This document shows positions 55,195-63,581 of a DNA stretch of 64,000 nucleotides, one piece after another. The notes below the pieces were generated by a model. It saw only the letters and a list, made by a program, of their open reading frames with translations. It ran no database searches and was not told the origin of the DNA. Each line of letters starts with the position of its first letter. Within the stretch, counting starts at the first letter, position 1. This stretch comes from Yoonia sp. GPGPB17 (GTDB lineage: Bacteria > Pseudomonadota > Alphaproteobacteria > Rhodobacterales > Rhodobacteraceae). The DNA lies in NCBI RefSeq assembly GCF_037892195.1, contig NZ_JATACI010000002.1:1674001-1738000 (forward strand), written 5' to 3'. Both the position numbers and the translations under genes were made by a program.

Positions 55195-55221
55195 AAAGGC
55201 ATCAGCAAACCAATGCCTTTT
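55195..55221 (+). terminator. Terminator after the RNase T2 gene
   Basis: AAAGGCAT (55195-55202) and ATGCCTTT (55213-55220) form a perfect 8-bp stem with a 10-base loop, followed by T and C. It lies 13 bases after the RNase T2 stop. Confidence 0.75.
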
Positions 55222-55250
55222 CAGATCGTCAGGTACTGAGGTCTGGACCG

Positions 55251-55568
55251 TTAAGAATTTGTCGGCTCCACCTCCGCGGGAACGCGACTACCATCCTTAA
55301 GAGTGATTTCACCACGGCTGTCCTGACACTTTGGCGTGCCGTCGCGGTTCAGGCGTGGGGTCATAAAGCCCTCGAGTCCGTCATCAATGTACCAATGCTG
55401 ACACCCATCCGGGTCAACCCAAACATTCGCCACACCATCGCGCAGAAAACCACCATCGACACCGCCATCGGTGACATCGTTGTTATCGCCGGTTCGTTCG
55501 CAAGCAACCAGCGCGCCAGCGGCCAGAACAATCATGGCACTTCGTGCAATACCCATCTTAGATACCAT
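55251..55568 (-). CDS. Small lipoprotein of unknown function
   Basis: 105 residues from ATG 55568 (ATG 55556 is also good). MGIARSAMIVLAAGALVAC is a lipoprotein signal with the acylated cysteine in LVAC. The mature part has a conserved-looking GVANVWVDPDGCQHWYIDDGLEGFMTPRLNRDGTPKCQDS with two cysteines. Similar short lipoproteins occur widely in Rhodobacterales, but their role is unknown. Confidence 0.75.
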   Translation of the reverse strand: MVSKMGIARSAMIVLAAGALVACERTGDNNDVTDGGVDGGFLRDGVANVWVDPDGCQHWYIDDGLEGFMTPRLNRDGTPKCQDSRGEITLKDGSRVPAEVEPTNS

Positions 55569-55655
55569 CCACTTATGCGCGATTCGCGCGTTTTACCCAG
55601 TCTGAACACCATATGTTGAGATTGGGTTGAGGTCTACCACCAACCCACGCACCAA

Positions 55656-56432
55656 CTAGGCCAATACGGTGCTTGTCAGCGCACTATCCGGTTCTGCCAG
55701 TTCCTCGATCACGTCAAAGTGGTGCTTGTTCGCCGCCACAACCTTTTGACATTGCCATGCTGTCTCCAGTGCACTGGCTTGTTGCAAGAATGCAGGACGC
55801 TCATCCGATCCCACCCAAACTGTCACAGGCACTTTTGGCTGAGGTTGATGTATGGGGCTTTCCGCTGCAACTTCTGCGGCCTCTAAATTCAGATCAGCGT
55901 TCATCGACGTTCGCAAAAGCGGCGCAAGATCAGCAACCGGTGATATCGCGACAGTCTGTACAAGCCGGTCCTGCCAACGCGCACCCGTGGTTGGAACACT
56001 GGCTCTTGCGACCAGATGCCCCCCAGCCGAATGGCCCGCTAGACGGATCGGCCCAGGGACGCGCTGTGAAACCGACACAATAGCAGCCACAATCTGACGC
56101 CTGATATCTGCGATACGCACATCCGGGCAGAGATCATACGACGGCATAGCAACAGTCCAGCCGTGGGCCAGTGGCCCGGCAGCCAGATGCGACCAAAAAG
56201 ATTTGTCAAAGCGTAGCCAATATCCGCCATGTACAAAGACAACCAATCCCTTGGACAAACGTGGTGGGTGGAACAAGTCAAAGCGCTGACGTGGACTTTC
56301 ACCATAGGCCAGGTCCAGTTCGCAGAGCGTTTGCGCGCGAAACGTCGCCGCCGCCTGCGCCCATTTTTCTGGATATGCATCTGCGCCCGGAATATAGGCC
56401 GCATTTGCATAGGCATCATCCAATTCCATCAT
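55656..56432 (-). CDS. Alpha/beta hydrolase, kynurenine formamidase-like
   Basis: 258 residues. VVFVHGGYWLRFDKSFWSHLAAGPLAHGWTVAMPSYDLCPDVRI gives the oxyanion-hole HGGYW, and the nucleophile serine is in LAGHSAGGHLVARA; the C-terminal HHFDVIEELAEPDSALT holds the catalytic histidine. The arrangement is that of arylformamidase-like esterases. With gabD beside it, a role in amino-acid breakdown is possible but unproven. Divergent from gabD. Confidence 0.82.
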   Translation of the reverse strand: MMELDDAYANAAYIPGADAYPEKWAQAAATFRAQTLCELDLAYGESPRQRFDLFHPPRLSKGLVVFVHGGYWLRFDKSFWSHLAAGPLAHGWTVAMPSYDLCPDVRIADIRRQIVAAIVSVSQRVPGPIRLAGHSAGGHLVARASVPTTGARWQDRLVQTVAISPVADLAPLLRTSMNADLNLEAAEVAAESPIHQPQPKVPVTVWVGSDERPAFLQQASALETAWQCQKVVAANKHHFDVIEELAEPDSALTSTVLA

Positions 56433-56495
56433 GTCCCCCCTTTACGCCACCGCCCTGCATGGGTCAGATAGCGCCGAAACCTTAGGGAGGCCACT

Positions 56496-57974
56496 ATGCT
56501 TGACGAAACCACAAATCTCAAATCCATGCTGTCGCGTCCTGATCTGGTTTGCGAAGATACACTTTTGGCCGGGCATTGGGTGCAAGCGGCCAGTGGCAAA
56601 ACATTCGATGTCACAAACCCGGCACGCGGTGATGTGATTGCAAAGGTGCCTGACCTGTCGGTTGATGAGGTTGCAAAAGCCATCACCGCCGCTGACGCGG
56701 CTCGCAAGCCCTGGGCGGCCCGTGCCGCAAAAGAGCGCGCAAACATTCTGCGCAAGTGGTTTGAACTGATGATGGCCAATCAGGAAGACCTCGCTATCAT
56801 CATGACGGCTGAGCAAGGCAAACCACTGGCCGAAGCGCGCGGCGAGATCGCCTATGGCGCGTCATTTGTGGAATGGTTCGCCGAAGAGGCAAAGCGCATC
56901 TACGGCGAAACCATCCCGGGGCATATGGCAGACAAGCGGATCACCGTGATCAAACAGCCTATCGGTGTGGCCGTAGGTATCACGCCGTGGAATTTCCCCA
57001 ACGCGATGATCGCACGCAAAGTCGCCCCGGCCCTTGCCGCTGGCTGTGCGTTTGTCATCAAACCGTCGGAGCTGACACCGCTCTCCGCCCTTGCGATGGC
57101 AAAGCTGGCACAAGAGGCCGGGGTACCTGATGGCCTGTTTTCCGTTGTTACATCGTCAGATGCTCCTGCGGTCGGTAAGGCGTTCTGCGAAAACCCAGCC
57201 GTCCGTAAGCTAACGTTTACAGGGTCAACCCAAGTGGGCCGCATCCTGCTGGCGCAAGCTGCTGATCAGGTGATCAAATGCTCGATGGAACTGGGCGGCA
57301 ACGCGCCCTTTATCGTCTTCGACGACGCCGATCTTGATGCCGCAGTCGAAGGCGCCATCGCCTGCAAGTTCCGCAACAACGGGCAAACCTGTGTCTGTGC
57401 GAACCGGATCTACGTGCAGGCTGGGGTCTACGATGCCTTTGCCGCCAAGTTCAAAACGGCCGTTGAGGCACTGCGCGTGGGCGACGGCATGGCTGAGGGC
57501 ACCACTTTGGGCCCACTGATTGAGCCCAAGGCTGTGACCAAAGTGCAGTCCCACTTGGACGACGCTCTCTGGAAAGGCGCTGAAATCCTCACCGGCGGTA
57601 AGCCCCACGACCTTGGTGGTCAGTTTTTTGAACCGACAATCGTCGCCAATGCCACGAAAGAAATGCTGGTCAGCACCGACGAAACCTTTGGCCCCTTCGC
57701 CCCGCTCTTCAAATTTGAGGACGCAGACGATGTGATCGCACAGGCCAACGACACGATCTTCGGTCTGGCCTGCTATTTTTATGCCAACGACCTGAGCCGT
57801 GTGACCAAAGTCGCCGAAGCGCTGGAATACGGGATCGTCGGTGTGAACACCGGGATCATCTCGACGGAGGTCGCACCCTTTGGCGGCGTCAAACAGTCGG
57901 GGCTTGGCCGCGAGGGATCCAGCCACGGGATCGAGGACTATCTGGAAATGAAATACATCTGCACAAGCGTCTAA
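56496..57974 (+). CDS. gabD: NADP-dependent succinate-semialdehyde dehydrogenase
   Basis: 492 residues. DRITVIKQPIGVAVGITPWNFPNAMIARKVAPALAAGC, FTGSTQVGRILL, the catalytic glutamate in MELGGNAPFIVFDDAD, the catalytic cysteine in FRNNGQTCVCANRIYV and the end PFGGVKQSGLGREGSSHGIEDYLEMKYICTSV match GabD. It oxidises succinate semialdehyde to succinate in GABA breakdown. No GABA aminotransferase gene is adjacent, so it may also serve other semialdehydes such as glutarate semialdehyde. Confidence 0.9.
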   Translation: MLDETTNLKSMLSRPDLVCEDTLLAGHWVQAASGKTFDVTNPARGDVIAKVPDLSVDEVAKAITAADAARKPWAARAAKERANILRKWFELMMANQEDLAIIMTAEQGKPLAEARGEIAYGASFVEWFAEEAKRIYGETIPGHMADKRITVIKQPIGVAVGITPWNFPNAMIARKVAPALAAGCAFVIKPSELTPLSALAMAKLAQEAGVPDGLFSVVTSSDAPAVGKAFCENPAVRKLTFTGSTQVGRILLAQAADQVIKCSMELGGNAPFIVFDDADLDAAVEGAIACKFRNNGQTCVCANRIYVQAGVYDAFAAKFKTAVEALRVGDGMAEGTTLGPLIEPKAVTKVQSHLDDALWKGAEILTGGKPHDLGGQFFEPTIVANATKEMLVSTDETFGPFAPLFKFEDADDVIAQANDTIFGLACYFYANDLSRVTKVAEALEYGIVGVNTGIISTEVAPFGGVKQSGLGREGSSHGIEDYLEMKYICTSV

Positions 57975-58058
57975 AAGAGGTTTTCAAGCCAATGTGAAGG
58001 CAGCTAAGCCCAAGCGTTGTGTATGTATAGTCGCAATGCAAAGCCCAAGGTGCAGTCC

Positions 58059-58547
58059 ATGAAGAAGTCCAAAAACAAACCGCGCCCCACAAAATCCAAG
58101 CGCAAGCAACCGACCGCAGCACAACCAGTCAAGAAAAGCCGCAGGTCGTTTCTGTCTCTGGCGGGAACCGTTGCGGGGGCAGCTTTGGTTTTGGGCGGCG
58201 TCGGTTTTTGGGGCGTGCGCACGGTGCAAGCGGCGGTCACCGAAAGGGACCTTAGCGTTGTTGGCCAAGGGTCACCCACAATCGTGCAGGTCCACGACAC
58301 CCAATGTCAGACCTGCATCGCCCTGCAACGCGAGGTACGCGCGGCGCTGGCGGAGGTCGATGAGAGTTTGGAGTATCGGGTCGCAGACATCAAGACCGCC
58401 AATGGCATCGCCTTCGCATCGCGATTTGGCGCGACCCACAGCACCTTGCTGTTTTTTGATTCAGCCGGGAACCTGACAGACAGGATGGTTGGACTGAACA
58501 ATCGCGACAGGCTTGCCGTGGCATTTCAAAGCCATCTAGCGCGCTGA
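58059..58547 (+). CDS. Membrane-anchored thioredoxin-like protein with CxxC
   Basis: 162 residues from ATG 58059 with AAGGTG upstream; ATG 58023 is possible. A very basic tail (MKKSKNKPRPTKSKRKQP) precedes a twin-arginine-like RRSFLSLAGTVAGAALVLGG and a thioredoxin-type domain with PTIVQVHDTQCQTCIALQREV, where CQTC replaces the usual CGPC, and a later YRVADIKTANGIAFASRFGATHSTLLFFDSAGNLTDRMVG. Probably a periplasmic membrane-tethered redox protein. Its partner is unknown. Confidence 0.75.
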   Translation: MKKSKNKPRPTKSKRKQPTAAQPVKKSRRSFLSLAGTVAGAALVLGGVGFWGVRTVQAAVTERDLSVVGQGSPTIVQVHDTQCQTCIALQREVRAALAEVDESLEYRVADIKTANGIAFASRFGATHSTLLFFDSAGNLTDRMVGLNNRDRLAVAFQSHLAR

Positions 58548-58616
58548 ACAGATACATCTGAAAAAAGTTCGGAATAATTCCAAGGATTGACCTTGCGCCT
58601 ACGTCAAACCACCGTG

Positions 58617-59159
58617 ATGCGCATGATGACAAGCGATGAAGACCTTGCAACAGCAGCGGCTGCCGGTGATGGCGCTGCTTTCGCAAGCCTGCTTGATCGG
58701 CACTATGACAGGCTCTTTGCCTTTTGCTTTCGGATCACCGGCTTGCGTAGCGAAGCCGAAGACTTGACACAGGATATTTGCGCGGCGCTGCTTACGAAAC
58801 TCGCCAGCTATCATCGGCGTGCCAAGGTCACGACATGGCTTTACCGCGTCGCTGTGAACGCCGCCCACGACCGCCGCCGAAAAAGGGCGACCTATGCCAA
58901 GGCAACCAATGGCTGGGGCGATTGGGAAGTGAACCGCAAAGCAGCCAACGCAGACACGCTGGAAAAGCTGGATTGGCTGACGGCTGCGATGAACCAACTG
59001 CCGGAAGACCTGCGCGACACACTCGCCCTTGTGTTGGACGACATGACACATGCGCAGGCCGCTGAGGTGATGGGCGTATCGGAGGGCACCATCAGCTGGC
59101 GCGTCTCAGAAGCGAAAAAGGCGCTCCGCGCGATGAAGGAACAGGAGGACATGGTATGA
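58617..59159 (+). CDS. ECF-type RNA polymerase sigma factor
   Basis: 180 residues if ATG 58617 is used; TTG 58587 or ATG 58626 are alternatives. Region 2 reads AFASLLDRHYDRLFAFCFRITGLRSEAEDLTQDICAALLTKLASYHRRAKVTTWLYRVAVNAAHDRRRKR, region 4 LDWLTAAMNQLPEDLRDTLALVLDDMTHAQAAEVMGVSEGTISWRVSEAKKALR. Its stop overlaps the start of the VWA protein gene (ATGA). ECF sigma factors usually have a linked anti-sigma; the transmembrane VWA protein is the only candidate here. Confidence 0.88.
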   Translation: MRMMTSDEDLATAAAAGDGAAFASLLDRHYDRLFAFCFRITGLRSEAEDLTQDICAALLTKLASYHRRAKVTTWLYRVAVNAAHDRRRKRATYAKATNGWGDWEVNRKAANADTLEKLDWLTAAMNQLPEDLRDTLALVLDDMTHAQAAEVMGVSEGTISWRVSEAKKALRAMKEQEDMV

Positions 59160-61272
59160 CTGACGACCTGAATGACCTCAAAGCCATGATGGATAGGGCA
59201 ACGCCGCGTCCAGATGCCGCACGACGCGCGGAAAATATCGCGCTGGCACAGAAAAACTTTGCCGATCTCCAAGGATCGCGCGATGCTGCGCGTCCCACTG
59301 CTGTAACCGGGCCAAAGGGCCTTTGGACAGGAGTGAAGACAATGCTGAACACAATAACATCAAAAGCTGGGCTGACCACGACAACCGCACTGGTCGCCTG
59401 CGGATTTCTGTTTCTGACCCCACAAGGACAAGACATTCTGCGCCCTCCATCCGCGCCACAAATCACAATGACAGAGTTTGATGGAACCATTACGCAGCCA
59501 CAAATCGAAAGCGGCCCACTGACTACCGAGGAACTGGCTGAAAACGCGATCATTCAGGATGCACCGGCAAGTGCCGAAGGAGAGTTGTTGTTGGGCCCTC
59601 TGGAGGCACCAACGCAAGACCTCGACTTCGCAGATCGGTCGCGTCCCGCAACAAAAGAGTTGCCACAAATCGCAGACGACGCGATGGCCCCGCAAATGCA
59701 AGAGGCCGAGATTGCGCAGAGCATGCCAGAACCTCAGGCCACGACCGTTGAGCGCCGTCAGGCGCTGAACGCGGCCCCGCTCAAGCCCCACCGAACCCAG
59801 CTTCGGGCGGCCTAACGGCAGAGCGCCTTATCGTTGCGCCGCCACCAAGCGCTGATGATGTCGTGATTGCCCCGGCCCCGGACACGGAAAGCTTCGCCAA
59901 TGACGTGGTGAACCCACTCAGGATCACCACAGACGACCCCGTTTCAACCTTCTCAATCGACGTTGACACTGCGTCCTACGCAGTCGTCCGCTCATCGCTG
60001 TCGCGTGGCCAACTGCCCCCGGCACAGGCCGTGCGGATCGAAGAGATGGTCAACTATTTCCCTTACGACTACCCAACACCCGATGCGGGCGCGGCCCCCT
60101 TCCGCCCAACCGTCACGACATTCCAGACACCATGGAATACGGATACCCAACTGGTGCACATCGCCTTGCAAGGGCAGATGCCTGAGATTGCCGAACGGCC
60201 GCCACTGAACCTTGTCTTTCTGATCGATACTTCGGGTTCGATGGATGATCCCACCAAGCTGCCTTTGCTCAAGCAATCGTTCCGACTGATGTTGGACCAG
60301 TTACGCCCGCAAGATCAGGTGGCCATCGTAGAATACGCTGGCAGCGCAGGCCAAGTGCTGGCACCGACCAATGCGTCCGAGCGGACAACAATCCTGCAAG
60401 CGATCCAGTCACTTGGCGCAGGTGGATCGACAAATGGCCAAGGCGGGCTGGAACAAGCCTATAGCGTTGCTGAAACCATGCGTGAAAATGGTGAGGTCAA
60501 CCGCGTGATCCTTGCGACGGACGGTGACTTCAATGTGGGTCTCAGCGATCCAAATGCGCTCAAGGACTTCATCGCGGACAAACGTGACACAGGCACTTAT
60601 CTTAGCGTGCTTGGCTTTGGGCGCGGCAATCTTGATGATGCCACGATGCAAGCGCTGGCCCAGAACGGAAACGGGACGGCGGCCTACATCGATACGCTGT
60701 CCGAGGCGCAGAAAGTTCTGGTTGATCAGCTATCAGGCGCGCTCTTCCCAATTGCGGGCGATGTCAAAGTACAGGTCGAGTTCAACCCCGCTCAGATCGC
60801 CGAGTATCGGCTGATCGGGTATGAAACACGCGCGCTGAATCGCGAAGATTTTAACAATGACGCGGTGGATGCAGGCGAGTTGGGCGCAGGCCATGCGGTC
60901 ACGGCCATCTACGAAGTGACGCCCGTTGGTAGCCCCGCGCAATTGAGTGATCCGCTGCGCTATGTGCCCAATACTGTGGCCGAAACCTCCGACGAATTGG
61001 GGTTCCTGAAACTGCGCTACAAAGAGGCGGGCGCGGATGTAAGCCAATTGATCGAGACCCCGATCATTGGCAGCAGCATCCCCGGAAGCGAAGCCAGTTT
61101 TGCCGCCGCAATCGCCGGATTTGGCCAGTTGCTGCGCAACCCACAGTATTTGGGGGATTGGGGCTATGACGACGCGATTGCGCTCGCCAATGCAAGCCGT
61201 GGTGAGGATGCATTTGGGTATCGCACCGAAGCGGTGCAACTGATGCGCCTGGCGCAAAGTCTGTCGCAGTAA
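59156..61272 (+). pseudogene. VWA-domain membrane protein with N-terminal vWF_A and C-terminal DUF3520, one frameshift
   Basis: ATG 59156 opens TDDLNDLKAMMDRATPRPDAARRAENIALAQKNFADLQ, then a membrane span (TTTTALVACGFLFLTP, about residues 75-92) and an acidic linker. The frame ends at 59815, but adding one C to the C4 run at 59775-59778 continues AQAPPNPASGGLTAERLIVAPPPSADD into PVSTFSIDVDTASYAVVRSSLSRGQLPPAQAVRIEEMVNYFPYDYP, the VWA MIDAS LVFLIDTSGSMDDP and the C-terminal YEVTPVGSPAQLSDPLRY region. The repaired protein is about 705 residues, the YfbK-like size. The short cytoplasmic N-terminal segment could bind the linked sigma factor; this is inference. Confidence 0.85.
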
Positions 61273-61282
61273 GAGGTGGCGC

Positions 61283-61308
61283 GTAAGGTGGATCTTGATC
61301 CACCTTAC
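61283..61308. repeat. 26-base palindromic intergenic repeat
   Basis: GTAAGGTGGATC, a two-base centre, then its exact complement. Near-identical to the element at 45383, differing at one central base. It lies between the ends of the convergent VWA and beta-lactamase-like genes, 10 bases after the first and four bases before the second, and may act as a two-way terminator. Confidence 0.85.
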
Positions 61309-61312
61309 CTGA

Positions 61313-62315
61313 TCAACTGATCTGCGACTTTGCGAGGGGCAGAACCTGCTGCTCGATCAGTCTTTGCAAGTCCCCAAAGTATCCACCACTGCGTGCTGGC
61401 AGTGTAGGGTCGGACGTAATTGCCAGGGTCAACTCAATCTCCGGCGCGACACAAATAATCTGTCCACCATAACCCCGCGCCAAGGCGTATCTGACACCAC
61501 CGCCCCGCCCTAGGAACCAACCATAACCATAGTCCAATCCCGAGAAAAACGACTGCGTGCGCCGCTCAAAAGACCGCGCAACCCAATCTGCACTTAACAC
61601 TTGAGTGCCACCAAACTGACCGCGCAAGCGATACATTTCGCCAAAGCGCACCATCGCATCCAATGTCAGCGCCATTTCGTTGCCGCCCATATAGCGGCCT
61701 TGCGGATCACGGGTCCAAGCGGGGATCTCTATGCCCAAAGGATCACCCAATCGCGCGCGCACCAGTGACAACAATGACTGCCCGGTCACTTCGCTCAACA
61801 CGGCACCCAGGATATGAAACGACCCCGTCGAATATAGCATCCGCACGCCCGGCTCTGCCACGAAAGGGCGACTTAACGCATTTGCGACCCAATTGTCGCT
61901 ACTCACCCAACCACCATAATTGGCACCCGACGTTCGCTCGAGTCCGGCCTGCATTGTCACCAGATTTTCGATCGCGGATCTGTGCCACTTGCCGGTCTGC
62001 ACTGGCCGGGATCAACCGCGGCGCCACCTCGCCCAATGTGGCTGTCAAAGAGGGCAGTTCCCCGCGATCCAGTGACGCCCCCGTCAAAGCGGCAACAATC
62101 GTCTTTGAAACCGATTTGATCGGTACCGCACGACTTAGCCGCGGCCCACGATACCGCTCGGTCAGTACGGTCTGCCCAGATTGCCGGATCATCAGCGCGT
62201 GACATTGATCAAACCCACGCGCCCGGTCCGAAACATTTGCCCAAATGTCCGTCTGCCCCAACATCGGGGTTGCAAGAGTAGCCGCTCCTGCGGCAAGAAA
62301 TCCACGCCGTTTCAT
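61313..62315 (-). pseudogene. Beta-lactamase-fold serine hydrolase, one frameshift
   Basis: On the minus strand ATG 62315 gives a signal-type MKRRGFLAAGAATLATPML and the active-site S-x-x-K in PIKSVSKTIVAALTGASLDRGEL. Similarity is lost after RQVAQIR at about 61978; dropping one base there restores IENLVTMQAGLERTSGANYGGWVSSDNW, the YSTGSFHILGAVLSEVTG tyrosine motif, then AMVRFGEMYRLRG and RGYGGQIICVAPEIEL to 61313. The repaired protein is about 333 residues. It belongs to the class C beta-lactamase/esterase-type family (CubicO group); the substrate is unknown and true beta-lactam resistance is unlikely. Confidence 0.85.
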
Positions 62316-62392
62316 TGACCTATCCAGCTCACAAAAACATCACGCAGAGGATAAATCAAACGGAGAAGCACACCACAAAAAACTGCGTGAGA

Positions 62393-63076
62393 TCAGTGGC
62401 GATAGGCAGCAGTCTCATAAAACTCGCGCAAAGTCTGGCCCTTTATGGGGCGATAGCGGTCCAGTTCACGCAAATCTGATACCCGGTCCAGCCGGAACAT
62501 CCGAAACCCTTCCCGCAGCTCGCACCAGCACACGGCCGTCCAGACCTTGCCCCAGAACCAAACCCCCAAGGGGCGCACAACGCGCGATGTCTGGTTCCCA
62601 GATTCGTCAGCATAGTTCATTTCCAAACGGATATGCGCCTCGGACGCGGATTCAAACCGGTCCAGATAGTCGCGCCAATGGCCCCGCTGTTCCGCCCCTT
62701 CCATCACATGCACATTCACCTGACCGGCTTGCCTGCGCGCGTCATCAGGTAGAACCGCATCAATCTTGACCAATGCCTCTTGGGCGGCAGCGGCCATCTT
62801 CGTCCCACCCCATGTCTGCAAAATTCGCGCGCCCGACACCAAGGCGACGATTTCATCATGGGTGAACATCAGCGGCGGCAGATCGTAGCCATCCCGCATC
62901 AGATACCCCACGCCTGCTTCGCCTTCGATGGGTACACCAGACCCAATCAAATGGGCCACGTCGCGGTAAATCGTCCGCGGCGTGACTTCGAGTTTTTCGG
63001 CCAGTTGTGCCGCTGTGGTCAGCCGACCGCCCCGCAGAAACTGCAAGATCTGAAACAGGCGGTCAGCGCGGCGCAT
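62393..63076 (-). CDS. YafY-type regulator with HTH and WYL domains
   Basis: 227 residues. The N-terminal HTH (MRRADRLFQILQFLRGGRLTTAAQLAEKLEVTPRTIYRDVAHLIGSGVPIEGEAGVGYLM) is followed by a WYL domain with NYADESGNQTSRVVRPLGVWFWGKVWTAVCWCELREGFRMFRLDRVSDL; the motif is FWGKVWT, not the canonical WYL. The ATG directly follows the VOC gene stop codon, so the two are cotranscribed. It probably controls its own operon through the repeats at 63492-63530. Confidence 0.88.
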   Translation of the reverse strand: MRRADRLFQILQFLRGGRLTTAAQLAEKLEVTPRTIYRDVAHLIGSGVPIEGEAGVGYLMRDGYDLPPLMFTHDEIVALVSGARILQTWGGTKMAAAAQEALVKIDAVLPDDARRQAGQVNVHVMEGAEQRGHWRDYLDRFESASEAHIRLEMNYADESGNQTSRVVRPLGVWFWGKVWTAVCWCELREGFRMFRLDRVSDLRELDRYRPIKGQTLREFYETAAYRH

Positions 63077-63442
63077 CTAGGCTGTCGCCTCAAACAGACC
63101 GATGGAGTTGCCGTCAAGGTCCTTGGCATAAGCAAAACGCCCTGCGGGGATATCAATTGGCGGGCTCAGCACCTGCCCGCCTGCTTTCCAGCAGCGGTCG
63201 ATCCCGGCTTCAAGGCGATCGGTCAGCCCAAGATGAATGGTATTGCCGCTGTCAGGGGCAGGTTTGCCAGGATAGAGGTGGGCCCCAGCGGTGTTTTCCA
63301 AGCTACCCAAAACAGCCATCGGGTTGGGGCCAGAATTGTCGATCTTCATATCATAGCCGAAGACTGCGTTGTAGAATGCAACGGATTTATCCATGTCAGT
63401 GACCGGGATTTCGCCCCAGACCATAATTGCACGATCAGTCAT
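63077..63442 (-). CDS. VOC-family (glyoxalase/dioxygenase fold) protein
   Basis: 121 residues. MTDRAIMVWGEIPVTDMDKSVAFYNAVFGYDMKIDNSGPNPMAVLG and PPIDIPAGRFAYAKDLDGNSIGLFEATA are typical of single-domain VOC proteins, with a metal ligand in the C-terminal DLDGNSIGLFE. Its substrate is unknown; many such genes are controlled by WYL regulators of the YafY type and respond to xenobiotic or aldehyde stress. Confidence 0.85.
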   Translation of the reverse strand: MTDRAIMVWGEIPVTDMDKSVAFYNAVFGYDMKIDNSGPNPMAVLGSLENTAGAHLYPGKPAPDSGNTIHLGLTDRLEAGIDRCWKAGGQVLSPPIDIPAGRFAYAKDLDGNSIGLFEATA

Positions 63443-63491
63443 GTCTCATCTCCTTGTTTGAGGTTGATGGACATCTTTAAGCATACCCCTA

Positions 63492-63530
63492 CTGACAGCA
63501 TTGTGTCAGCATGTTTTCAGGAGTTGTCAG
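63492..63530. promoter_or_regulatory. Probable operator upstream of the VOC/WYL operon
   Basis: CTGACA (63492-63497), six bases, TGTCAG (63504-63509) form a perfect inverted repeat, and a third copy TGTCAG lies at 63525-63530. The cluster is 50-90 bases upstream of the VOC start, where the WYL regulator could bind. Confidence 0.55.
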
Positions 63531-63581
63531 TTTTGTAAGTCGGCGTCAAAAACCACTTCGACCTATATCAGGTTCATACCT

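Noticed and set aside
61313..62315. Antibiotic-resistance beta-lactamase
   Set aside because: The gene has the fold and SxxK motif but resembles the broad CubicO-type hydrolase group, so resistance cannot be inferred.
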